From an uncultured Actinomyces sp. (GTDB lineage: Bacteria > Actinomycetota > Actinomycetes > Actinomycetales > Actinomycetaceae), in NCBI GenBank assembly GCA_937926195.1, contig CALEXZ010000034.1, forward strand, positions 1-21,365: a stretch of DNA of 21,365 nt, written 5' to 3'. Shown in pieces: positions 8,930-15,698 of the stretch; within the stretch, counting starts at the first letter, position 1, and the number at the start of each line of letters is the position of its first letter. The translations under genes were made by a program, and so were the position numbers. The notes beneath the pieces are model-generated. The model worked only from the letters and a program-made list of their open reading frames with translations, had not been told where the DNA came from and did no database searches.

Positions 8930-9517
8930 GTGGGCCGGTCAGCGCCCCGGGAGCTGTCGGAGGCTCCCAGGGCGACCCGCCCGAGGCCGCCGTGGGGCCG
9001 GGTCGCCGGTGCCGTGGTCGCCGTCCTGGCGGTCCTTCTCACCGCCCTCGTGGCCCCGGTCAACGGGGGCTGGTGGTGGGTGCAGCGTGCTGCCTTCATC
9101 CTGACTGCCACGGTGTGGTGCGTCCTGTTCGGCGCCGTGCTCTGGGTCGGACGGCGGGCGGGCGGCCCCGCCGGTCCTCGGCGCGGTCCGCGTTGGGCGA
9201 GGACCCTGATCGCGGTCGTGGCCGTGCTGTTCGGGACCGGGACCCTCGCCGTCCTGGGCGCCACTGTGTCGTCGCTGGTGGCCAGCCCGCAGGAGCTGAG
9301 GATCTCCCAGTGCCTGTCGCTGGGCCGCCCCGGGGCGCGCAGCGAGCACACGGCGCACCTGCTCACCGAGGCGGGGGAGAAGCTGGACGTCAGCGTCTCG
9401 GGGGCCGTGCGCAGCGGCGTGGATAGCCAGCTGCGGTACCTGTGCGTCTCGCACGCCCCCTTCACCATGCGCTGGTACCCCTCCAAAGGCCCCGTCCTGG
9501 AGGTGCGCGAGGGCTAG
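8930..9517 (+). CDS. 3-TM membrane protein with two-cysteine C-terminal domain
   Basis: 195 residues, GTG start 3 bases after the purD stop. I do not recognise a named family. An Arg/Pro-rich N terminus precedes three hydrophobic helices (about 24-43, 54-74 and 92-114). With the basic N terminus inside, the C-terminal 80 residues should lie outside the cell. That domain has two Cys (127 and 172), possibly a disulfide, within RISQCLSLG and RYLCVSHAPFTMRW. The next gene, now broken, looks like a tandem paralogue: RVAGA at the first helix, three helices in the same order, Cys spacing 46 instead of 45, and a gapless final 27 residues with the shared pattern R..C...AP...R. The position behind purD suggests cotranscription, not necessarily a purine role. 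Confidence is high that it is a gene and low on function. Confidence 0.75.
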   Translation: MGRSAPRELSEAPRATRPRPPWGRVAGAVVAVLAVLLTALVAPVNGGWWWVQRAAFILTATVWCVLFGAVLWVGRRAGGPAGPRRGPRWARTLIAVVAVLFGTGTLAVLGATVSSLVASPQELRISQCLSLGRPGARSEHTAHLLTEAGEKLDVSVSGAVRSGVDSQLRYLCVSHAPFTMRWYPSKGPVLEVREG

Positions 9518-9732
9518 CTCTGCTGGCGCGTTCCGGCTGGCGCGACGTCGCGCCCCTTGCGGCCCCCGCCGCGCCCCTCGTGGCGCCTCTCTGCGGCCCC
9601 GGAGGAACGGTAAGGGCCGGGAGCAGCGGGGCGCCCCTGCGGCCCCGGAGGGTGTTCTTGGCCGTGCCGTGGGACGGGTGACATGATGCTGCCATACGTC
9701 TAACCCGTCTGCTCAGGGTCAGCTCCTGGAGC
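9518..9732. other. Intergenic region with palindrome and short direct repeats
   Basis: Holds a perfect 16-bp palindrome, ggcgcgacgtcgcgcc (9539-9554), 22 bases after the preceding stop codon, and an exact 15-base direct repeat, ctgcggccccggagg (9591-9605 and 9637-9651), with a shorter match tgcggcccc at 9558. It may contain a terminator and the promoter of the decayed paralogue. No small gene is seen. Confidence 0.5.
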
Positions 9733-10358
9733 GTGTCGCCGTGGAGGGTGGCAGGTGCGACGCTGCTTAGCGGGGTCCTCTGCTTCCTCGCCCCGGCGTC
9801 CTCCCCGGTACGGGCCCCCTCGGCCTGGTACGGCTCGCCCTGTACCCCGTGGGGATGCTCCTGGTCTCGGTGACGATCCTCCTGAGCGCCCCCCTGCTGG
9901 GGCGCGTCGCCCGGGCAGAGTCGGAGGCGGCGGACGCCCTGAGGGCCGCGGCGGCGGCCGGGACGGGAGGCTGGGACCGCGAGCACGCGCGGTTCCTCTA
10001 CATGTTCAGGGTAAAGATGGTCAGGGTGCTGGCCGTCGGCCTGGGGTCGGTCCTCCTCCTGGTGAGCGTGCTGACCACTCTCCTGGCCCTCGGCAGGATC
10101 GGGGCCGACCTGCTGGAGGGCCCTGAGACGATTCACGTGGAACACTGCTACGGGCCCTGGGACAGGGGCCAGGCGCCTGACGGGGTGGTGGTCCACGACG
10201 ACGGCCTCACCCTGGTGGGCCCGGACGGGTGATCCAGGTACGTGAAGCTGGACGGACCAGCGGGGGAGGGCGTCCGGCGGGCCTGCTACGGGGGCGCCCC
10301 CGCGCAGGTCCGCATGTGGGCGCGCACCCGCGTCGTCGCCGCTGTCGAGGCCGGCTGA
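9733..10358 (+). pseudogene. Broken paralogue of the 3-TM two-cysteine membrane protein
   Basis: Three pieces form one protein. Frame A (from GTG 9733 or 9748) reads WRVAGATLLSGVLCFLAPAS, matching the first helix of the upstream gene. Somewhere in about 9790-9825 the sense moves to a second frame, giving LVRLALYPVGMLLVSV, a third helix VLAVGLGSVLLLVSVLTTLL and IHVEHCYGPW. That frame meets TGA at 10230-10232 after GPDG. Beyond it the same frame continues with SRYVKLDGPAGEGVRRACYG and ends at TGA 10356-10358. Reading through the internal TGA gives a Cys-Cys spacing of 46, against 45 in the intact paralogue, and a final segment of equal length. An intact gene of about 205 residues has therefore suffered one frameshift and one nonsense change. 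A simple gene caller would report only 9849-10232 (127 residues). Sequencing error remains possible for the frameshift. Confidence 0.7.
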
Positions 10359-10379
10359 GCCGCGCCGCTACGCCCGTGC

Positions 10380-10536
10380 CCGGCACGCCGGCCCTGGTGC
10401 CCCCTATTGCCTCGCACCATCTGCGGAACAACCCCGCACCCGGCGTGCCGGCCCTGGTGGCAGGATGGGGCCATGCGGTGCCGGGGAGGCAGCCGGGCCG
10501 CCCGCCTGCGGCTCCTGGTGGCAGGATGGGGCCATG
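10380..10536 (+). repeat. Three imperfect ~60-bp repeats leading into purC
   Basis: Copies start near 10380, 10440 and 10501. The first two share ccgg..gccggccctggtg. The last two share an exact 23-base block (10453-10475 and 10514-10536) that includes cctggtggcaggatggggcc and the following ATG. The block in the third copy supplies the ribosome-binding region and start codon of purC. Confidence 0.8.
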
Positions 10537-10541
10537 AGTGA
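10473..10541 (+). CDS. Possible 22-codon purC leader peptide
   Basis: ATG at 10473 sits in the first copy of the 23-base block and so has the same upstream context as the purC start. It encodes MRCRGGSRAARLRLLV plus AGWGHE and stops at TGA 10539-10541, overlapping the first codons of purC (ATG 10534) in another frame. The arrangement would allow translational coupling or ribosome competition at the purC start. The peptide is rich in Arg (6) and Gly. It may be only a by-product of a tandem duplication; expression is unproven. Confidence 0.35.
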   Translation: MRCRGGSRAARLRLLVAGWGHE

Positions 10542-11442
10542 CACCCGCCTGCCTGAGGCCCCCGCCCTGCCCGGCTGGGAGCACCGCTCCAGCGGCAAGG
10601 TCCGTGACGTCTACGTCCCCGCCGACGACGGCCCCTGGGTGGGCCAGGACGTCCTGCTGGTCGTGGCCTCCGACCGCATTAGCGCCTACGACCACGTGCT
10701 GTCCACCCCCGTGCCGGACAAGGGCAGGGTGCTGACCGCCCTGAGCGTGTGGTGGTTCGAGCGCCTGGCCGACGTCGTACCGGGCCACCTGCTCAGCCTG
10801 GACGTGCCCGGGCCGGTCGCCGGACGCGCCATGGTCTGCCGCCGCCTGGACATGTACCCCGTGGAGTGCGTGGCCCGCGGCTACCTCACCGGCTCCGGCC
10901 TGGCGGAGTACCGGCAGCACGGATCCGTCTGCGGCGTCGCCCTGCCCGACGGGCTCACCGAGGCCTCCCGCCTGCCCGAGCCGGTCTTCACCCCGGCCGC
11001 CAAGGCGGGGCTCGGTGAGCACGACGAGAACGTCACCTTTGAGCGCGTGGTCCAGATGGTGGGCCCTCACGCCGCCAGCGCCCTGCGCGAGACCACCCTG
11101 GCCCTGTACGCCCGGGCCGCGCTCCTCGCCCGGGAACGGGGCATTATCCTGGCCGACACCAAGTTCGAGCTCGGAACGGACGCCACCGGGGCCCTGGTCC
11201 TGGGCGACGAGGTCCTCACCCCCGACTCCTCCCGCTTCTGGCCCGCCGAGGCGTGGGTCCCGGGGCGGGCCACGCCCTCCTTCGACAAGCAGTACGTGCG
11301 TGACTGGCTCACCTCCCCGGCCTCGGGCTGGGACCGTGCCAGCGGGCAGGAACCGCCCGCCCTGCCCGACGACGTGGTCGAGCGCACCCGGGAGCGCTAC
11401 CTGGAGGCCTACGAGCGGCTCACCGGCAGGGCGCTGGCATGA
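10534..11442 (+). CDS. purC: SAICAR synthetase
   Basis: Phosphoribosylaminoimidazole-succinocarboxamide synthase: ATP-dependent addition of aspartate to CAIR in IMP synthesis, cytoplasmic. 302 residues, normal for the longer actinobacterial form. Motifs: HRSSGKVRDVYVPAD (nucleotide-binding start), SDRISAYDHVLSTPVPDKG, LSVWWFE, YPVECVARGYLTGSG, ENVTFERVVQM, IILADTKFELG (family signature), EVLTPDSSRFW and SFDKQYVRDWL. ATG 10534 is preferred to the in-frame ATG at 10465 because the family begins close to the KVRDVY motif; AGGA (10523-10526) provides a modest Shine-Dalgarno sequence. A duplicated start region and a possible leader ORF lie upstream. The stop overlaps the next start as ATGA (11439-11442), indicating translational coupling to a membrane protein gene. 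Confidence 0.97.
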   Translation: MSDTRLPEAPALPGWEHRSSGKVRDVYVPADDGPWVGQDVLLVVASDRISAYDHVLSTPVPDKGRVLTALSVWWFERLADVVPGHLLSLDVPGPVAGRAMVCRRLDMYPVECVARGYLTGSGLAEYRQHGSVCGVALPDGLTEASRLPEPVFTPAAKAGLGEHDENVTFERVVQMVGPHAASALRETTLALYARAALLARERGIILADTKFELGTDATGALVLGDEVLTPDSSRFWPAEAWVPGRATPSFDKQYVRDWLTSPASGWDRASGQEPPALPDDVVERTRERYLEAYERLTGRALA

Positions 11443-12206
11443 CCGAGCGGTCAGTGCCGCCGACGGCCTCGGGGCGGGGATCCCCGCCCGGGCCCGCCAG
11501 CCCGCCCGGGCCGGGTGCCGACGCGGCAGAGCCCCCTGAGGCCGCCAGCCAACGCACCTTCCGCCCCGGTCCCGGGCTGGTCGTCGTCCTGGCCGGGACC
11601 GGGATGGTCGTGGTCCTCGCCCTGGGGGCGGCGGTCAGCAACGCCCTGGGCGCGCACGGGGTCGCCGCCCTGCTCGGCGGGACCTCCCTGGTCGTGGTAG
11701 GCCTGGCCCTCCTGGCCGTCCTGCGGGTCCCGGCCCGTTCCCTGGTGGTCAACGCGCCGCGTCTGCGCCTGGCCCGGGTCCGCTCCCGGGCCGCCCGGCG
11801 TGACCGGCTCCGCCAGGACGACCCGGCACGCACCCGGCGCCGGTGGCGCAGGGGCCGGCAGGAGGCGGACGGGTCGCCCCAGGCGGCGTCCCGGGCCCGC
11901 GGGCAGCACGAGGGCCGTGCCGCGGGGCACGCCGCGGGCCAGCTGGTCCTGCGCACCGTCGCCGGTGAGCTCACCCTGCCCGAGGCGGATCCCGACCGCC
12001 GCGAGCTGACCACCCTGGACGTGGTCTCCGGGCCCGTGACCACTCTGGTGGCCGCCTCCGCCCCGGGCCGGTGGGCGGACGAGCACCTGGCCGGCACCAC
12101 CACCGGGGAGAGCCTGGCGCGGCTGGCCCAGCTCCTGGCCGGCACGCTGGGGTTCGTCCTGCTGGCCCTGGGACTGGCCTCCGTCCTGGGGCAGGTGCTG
12201 TCGTGA
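11439..12206 (+). CDS. Membrane protein, 3 TM, unrecognised
   Basis: 255 residues, starting inside the purC stop codon (ATGA overlap), so very likely translated from the same mRNA. Family not recognised. A Pro/Gly/Ser-rich N terminus (1-45) is followed by two helices (about 46-66 and 75-95), a strongly basic cytoplasmic loop (about 105-160, with ARRDRLRQDDPARTRRRWRR), a soluble segment with LVLRTVAGELTLPEADPDRR and TTLDVVSGPVTTLV, then a third helix (231-251). No catalytic motif is visible. Its own stop overlaps the next start as GTGA (12203-12206). The next gene is also a membrane protein with a Pro/Gly/Arg-rich N terminus, so the two may act together. There is no evidence that either takes part in purine synthesis. 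Confidence 0.75.
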   Translation: MTERSVPPTASGRGSPPGPASPPGPGADAAEPPEAASQRTFRPGPGLVVVLAGTGMVVVLALGAAVSNALGAHGVAALLGGTSLVVVGLALLAVLRVPARSLVVNAPRLRLARVRSRAARRDRLRQDDPARTRRRWRRGRQEADGSPQAASRARGQHEGRAAGHAAGQLVLRTVAGELTLPEADPDRRELTTLDVVSGPVTTLVAASAPGRWADEHLAGTTTGESLARLAQLLAGTLGFVLLALGLASVLGQVLS

Positions 12207-13021
12207 CCGCCCGCCAGCAGCGGCCTGCCCGCCGCCGGGGCGAGCCCGCCTCCGGCGTGGACTGGGGCGGCCCCCGCCGTCCGGCCCACCCGGACGCCGT
12301 CGACCTCGACCAGGAGGGCGCCACGAGGTGGGGGAGTCCTGGTCTCGGCGCTCGCGGCCCGCAGGACGCCACCGACTGGGGCGGGCCCGCCGACGCCGCT
12401 GCCCCGCGCCGGGGCTCGCCCTGGGGCGCCACGGCCCGCCGCCAGCGTCTCATGGGGGTCGTCTTCGCCCTCCTGGGACTGGTCCTGGCCACCAGCGCCG
12501 CCATGAACCTGGCCCGCAGCGCCCAGGCCGGGCACCCCTGGATCCCGCCGTGGCTGGTGGCCGCCCTGGGAGGGGCGGGCCTGGTCGCTGCCGCCGGCTA
12601 CCTCGCCTGGGCGGGAGGCACCCCGGTGCGCAGGGAGGCGGACCGCTGGACGCCGACCCTCGTGGACGCCGCCGCGGGCCTGACCAGCGGATCGGTGGAG
12701 GTCGCCGACCCTCGTCGGCTCCTGGGGGCGGGCCCCGCCGGTGCGGGCCAGCAGGGTACGGGCTGGCAGGACGGGGGGCCGCCGCGGGTACGTGTCACCT
12801 CCGGGCCCACGCCCATCATGGGGACCTCGACGGTGGACCCCTCCAGGCACGCCCCCGCGGGCGTGGCCGGGGCCGTGGGCGGGTTCATGCTCGCCGCCGC
12901 CCTGGTGTGCGCGGTGGTCGCCCTGGTCCTGGGGCCCGCCTGGCTCCTGGCGACGGCGGCCCTGGCCGTCGGGGGGATCACCGCCACACGCCTGGCCGCT
13001 GACTGGCTGGGGGTGTACTGA
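12203..13021 (+). CDS. Membrane protein with WGGP-type motifs, unrecognised
   Basis: 272 residues from GTG 12203, which overlaps the preceding stop by four bases; the frame is open further upstream, but the coupled GTG is the natural start. The N-terminal cytoplasmic region (1-80) has spaced Trp-Gly-Pro motifs: VDWGGPRRP, TRWGSPG, TDWGGPAD and GSPWGATARR. Two helices follow (about 83-101 and 117-137), a hydrophilic middle (about 140-215) with RVRVTSGPTPIMGTSTV, and one or two C-terminal helices (219-262). No enzyme motif and no named family that I recognise. It is the last gene of a purC-led unit; an imperfect ctcac/gtgag stem lies at its end (13022-13042), and a new promoter follows before the surface-protein gene. 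Confidence 0.75.
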   Translation: MTARQQRPARRRGEPASGVDWGGPRRPAHPDAVDLDQEGATRWGSPGLGARGPQDATDWGGPADAAAPRRGSPWGATARRQRLMGVVFALLGLVLATSAAMNLARSAQAGHPWIPPWLVAALGGAGLVAAAGYLAWAGGTPVRREADRWTPTLVDAAAGLTSGSVEVADPRRLLGAGPAGAGQQGTGWQDGGPPRVRVTSGPTPIMGTSTVDPSRHAPAGVAGAVGGFMLAAALVCAVVALVLGPAWLLATAALAVGGITATRLAADWLGVY

Positions 13022-13092
13022 CTCACGCGGTTCGTTGTGAGAGTCACGTCACCTCTGGCGGTCAGCGGGCCTGTCCCTGCCTTCGGGGACGA

Positions 13093-13098
13093 TAGAAT
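13093..13098 (+). promoter_or_regulatory. -10 box for the surface protein
   Basis: TAGAAT matches TATAAT at five of six positions, 70 bases upstream of the ATG at 13168, implying a leader of about 63 bases. No good -35 hexamer is present at 16-18 bp. A small inverted repeat, cgtggc (13109-13114) with gccacg (13124-13129), lies in the leader. Confidence 0.5.
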
Positions 13099-13167
13099 CA
13101 TGCTGCGTCGTGGCCTGTCCCACGCCACGTCCCTGGTCCTAGATCCCATATCCACCTGGAGGAACCA

Positions 13168-14133
13168 ATGCGTCTCGGACGTACCGCCGCCATCCTGAGC
13201 GTTGGCGCGGCCCTGGCCGCCACCAACGGCCCGCTAGCCTCCCCGGCCCTCGCCTACGACAACAGCACGGACGGGTTCACCGTCCACATCGGCAGCCAGG
13301 CGCTTGACCCCGCAAGCACCTCCGTGGTCCTCAACGGCTCCGGCTGCTCCAACGAGTTCTCCAAGACGACGGACCCGGACAAGAAGGAGTACGCCCCGCA
13401 GGTCCGCGTCTCCCTGCTCCACAACGGTCAGAGCGGCCTCCAGGACGTCTCCGCGTCCACGCGCCCTGACCCGGACGGCAACTGGTCCACGGAGCTCAAT
13501 ATCGCCGAGATGGTGACAACCCACGGCGGCGACGTGAACGAGGACGGCTGGACCCTGTCCGTGGGCTGCTACGGCTACAACGACGCCACCCGGGCCGTGA
13601 GCGTGCCCATCTACTTCGACAACACCCACGTCACTGGTACCTACACCATTGAGGGGGCCTCCGTGGGCGCCCAGTCCTTTAACGTCGGGGGCAACGGCTT
13701 CACCCCTGGTGAGACCGTGACCGCCACCCTGGTGGACACCACCGACGAGTCCGTCACCTACCAGGTCGGCACCCTCACCGTGGACGCTGAGGGCAAGGTC
13801 CTCGGCTCCCTGGCCGCACCGGGAGGCGTCCCGGACGGCCGTTACAAGCTGGTGCTGACGGGGAGCCGCTACGGCGAGTCCGCCGCGAGCCTGACCCTCA
13901 TTAAGGTCTCGGGCGGCCTGTTCAGCTTCGCCAACGGCGCCGGTGACGGCAATATGGCCGCCGCGGACAAGGACGACGACCCCGGCGTGCCCTCCGCCCA
14001 GCCCGCCAGCGGGACCAAGAAGCCCGGCGGCAGCGACCTGGCCAGGACCGGTGTCGACGCCACCCTGGCCCTGGGCGCCGCGGTCCTCGTCGGCGTGGGG
14101 GCAGTGACCGTCGTACGTCGGCGTCGGGCCTGA
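13168..14133 (+). CDS. Sortase-anchored surface protein (LARTG)
   Basis: 321 residues. It has a Sec signal peptide with basic start MRLGRT and a probable cleavage after ALA (29/30). The exported region has two Cys-bearing beta-rich parts: an N-terminal part (about 30-150; GSGCSNEF, LSVGCYGYNDATR) and an Ig-like module (about 155-245) with the pattern GNGFTPGETVTATL, DAEGKVLGSL and DGRYKLVLTG, common in actinobacterial wall proteins. A Pro/Ser/Lys-rich linker leads to the sorting signal: LARTG (291-295), a hydrophobic helix and the RRRRA tail. LAxTG motifs are typical substrates of class E-type actinobacterial sortases; no sortase gene is in the window. The Shine-Dalgarno sequence is GGAGGA (13158-13163). 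It has its own -10 box and a very strong terminator, so it is monocistronic. Ligand or adhesive role not deducible. Confidence 0.85.
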   Translation: MRLGRTAAILSVGAALAATNGPLASPALAYDNSTDGFTVHIGSQALDPASTSVVLNGSGCSNEFSKTTDPDKKEYAPQVRVSLLHNGQSGLQDVSASTRPDPDGNWSTELNIAEMVTTHGGDVNEDGWTLSVGCYGYNDATRAVSVPIYFDNTHVTGTYTIEGASVGAQSFNVGGNGFTPGETVTATLVDTTDESVTYQVGTLTVDAEGKVLGSLAAPGGVPDGRYKLVLTGSRYGESAASLTLIKVSGGLFSFANGAGDGNMAAADKDDDPGVPSAQPASGTKKPGGSDLARTGVDATLALGAAVLVGVGAVTVVRRRRA

Positions 14134-14158
14134 CCCCTGGCTGCCCTCTCACCTGACT

Positions 14159-14206
14159 CCTCCGCCGGGGCCAGGACCTGTCCGCAGGCCCTGGCCCCGG
14201 CGGAGG
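14159..14206 (+). terminator. 17-bp terminator after the surface protein
   Basis: Perfect 17-bp arms, cctccgccggggccagg (14159-14175) and its complement (14190-14206). The 14-base loop can itself pair as cctg/cagg. It starts 25 bases after the stop. The next gene, encoding the LCP protein, begins 134 bases later, so its transcription would need readthrough or a promoter in 14207-14340. Confidence 0.85.
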
Positions 14207-14340
14207 GGCGTCCCCGGTCCGACGGCGCCGCGGGCCCGGAACGCCGTCCGCGGCTCCTCTCACGAGGCGGCCCGCACCTGCGGGGCGGCCTGCGACGCTG
14301 GCGCCCGTCCCTGCGCTCGTGGCGGGGGCTCACCTCCCTC

Positions 14341-15273
14341 GTGGCGGTGGTCCTGGTCGTCCTCCTGGTGGCGCTGGGGGCGGATCTGGCTGTCCTGGCC
14401 TACCGGCCCGACTACGTGGATCTGGCCCTCCCTGCCGCTACCGGCTCAGGCGGGCCCCCGGAGACCTGGCTCCTCGTGGGCACCGACTCCCGCCAGGACC
14501 TGCCCGACGGCCCCGCACGCTACGGCACCTCCGAGGACGTGAGCGGCCAGAGGGCCGACGTCGTCCTGCTGCTCCAGCCCGGCAGCCAGGGGACCCGGAT
14601 CCTGGGCCTGCCCCGTGACCTCATGCTGGTCGGGGCGGACGGGACCGTGGACCGCCTGGCCGCCAGCTACCTTCGCGGGCCCCAGGCCACCGTGGACCTG
14701 CTGTGCACCGGCCTGGGGGTCAGGGCCACCCACCTGGTGGTGGTGGACATGGCCCAGTTCGCGCGCCTCGTGGACGCCCTGGGAGGGGTGGACGTGGAGG
14801 TGGCCGAGCCGGTGCGTGACGCCCGCGCCGGGCTGGACCTGCCCGGCGGCACCCAGCACCTGAGCGGCGTGGACGCGCTGGCCCTGGTGCGCTCACGCCA
14901 CCCGGAGGTGCTCCGGGACGGGGTGTGGACCGCCCTGCCCGCCCCGGAGGGGGCCCGACGTCGCAGCGAGTTCAGCGCGTCGGTCATGCGCTCCCTCCTG
15001 GCGGCCCTGGCCCGGCAGGTGCGCGACCCGCTGCGTGCCCACGCCCTGGCCCACGACATCGCCGGGGACCTCACCCTGGACACAGGCACCAGTGTGTGGG
15101 ACCTGGTCTCCCTGGCCCGCTCGGCCGCCACGGCCCGCGAGGGGGCCCTGAGCAGCGTCACCGTGCCCGCACCGGACCTGGAGGGCACCTTCGTCGCCCC
15201 GCCGACCCCTCAGACCTTTGAGGCCCTGGCCGCCTACGGATACACCCGGGGCACCTGCACCCCGACGTCCTGA
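14341..15273 (+). CDS. LytR-CpsA-Psr (LCP) family protein
   Basis: LCP enzymes transfer glycopolymers from lipid carriers to peptidoglycan at the outer membrane face. From GTG 14341 the protein has 310 residues: one N-terminal helix (about 1-20), then the extracytoplasmic LCP domain with LLVGTDSR (44-51), RADVVLLL (71-78), ILGLPRDLMLV (87-97), DALGGVDVEV (145-154) and HLSGVDALALVRSRH (173-187). The conserved Asp/Arg residues of DSR, RAD and PRD and the late Arg pair (184, 186), which bind the pyrophosphate lipid in this family, are present. The start is uncertain: there is no Shine-Dalgarno sequence before 14341, and the frame is open back to 14134 with a plausible basic stretch (RRWRPSLRSWRGLTSL) but no ATG, GTG or TTG. 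A CTG start near 14278 is conceivable. The C-terminal 90 residues are less conserved. Confidence 0.85.
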   Translation: MAVVLVVLLVALGADLAVLAYRPDYVDLALPAATGSGGPPETWLLVGTDSRQDLPDGPARYGTSEDVSGQRADVVLLLQPGSQGTRILGLPRDLMLVGADGTVDRLAASYLRGPQATVDLLCTGLGVRATHLVVVDMAQFARLVDALGGVDVEVAEPVRDARAGLDLPGGTQHLSGVDALALVRSRHPEVLRDGVWTALPAPEGARRRSEFSASVMRSLLAALARQVRDPLRAHALAHDIAGDLTLDTGTSVWDLVSLARSAATAREGALSSVTVPAPDLEGTFVAPPTPQTFEALAAYGYTRGTCTPTS

Positions 15274-15396
15274 GGCGGGCCGAGGCCTGCTGGTGCAGGT
15301 CGGGGCGGCCCGGGGCGGGCTTCCTGAGCCCGGTCGGACCTGGTCGGGGACGGTTGGGCCCGGTGGTCGCCTGGACGGGCGGCGCCCCCGCGGAGC

Positions 15397-15426
15397 AGGT
15401 AGGCTGAATCGCGCAGACACCTACCT
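15397..15426 (+). promoter_or_regulatory. purS promoter with overlapping inverted repeat
   Basis: TAGGCT (15400-15405), inside the same GGTAGGCTGA found before purA, is the likely -10 box and implies a leader of about 32 bases. It overlaps the left half of a perfect 7-bp inverted repeat, aggtagg (15397-15403) and cctacct (15420-15426), spaced by 16 bases. This could be an operator or a short leader hairpin. Confidence 0.4.
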
Positions 15427-15443
15427 TCCCCCGAGGAGAGCCG

Positions 15444-15695
15444 ATGGGACGCATTGTCGTCGAGGTCATGCCCAAACCCGAGATCCTGGACCCTCAGGGC
15501 AAGGCCGTCGTGGGCAGCCTGCCCCGCCTCGGGTTCGACCAGTTCACCGCCGTACGCCAGGGCCGCCGCTTTGAGCTGAGCGTGGACGGCCCGGTCACCC
15601 CGGCGCACCTGGAGGCCGCCCGCCAGGCCGCCGACAAGCTCCTGTCCAACCCGATCATTGAGGACGTCGTCTCCGTGCACGCCGAGGAGGCCTGA
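15444..15695 (+). CDS. purS: FGAM synthase subunit PurS
   Basis: Small subunit of phosphoribosylformylglycinamidine synthase, in which PurQ supplies ammonia to PurL; PurS bridges the two. 83 residues, the usual size. The pattern IVVEVMPKPEILDPQGKAV, then LGFDQFTAVRQGRRFEL and a final IIEDVVSVHAEE, is typical of PurS. Shine-Dalgarno GAGGAGAG (15433-15440) precedes ATG 15444. purQ begins 3 bases after its stop, so the two are cotranscribed and probably translationally coupled. Independent PurS and PurQ imply the small-type PurL found at 21122. Confidence 0.95.
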   Translation: MGRIVVEVMPKPEILDPQGKAVVGSLPRLGFDQFTAVRQGRRFELSVDGPVTPAHLEAARQAADKLLSNPIIEDVVSVHAEEA

Positions 15696-15698
15696 GCC

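Noticed and set aside
9755..10126. 123-codon plus-strand frame over the broken paralogue
   Set aside because: Arg/Pro/Gly-rich shadow; the helices and Cys motifs of the family are in the other frames.
10230..10232. Selenocysteine or programmed readthrough at the in-frame TGA
   Set aside because: No selenoprotein context or hairpin element is seen, and the same gene also has a frameshift, so decay is simpler.
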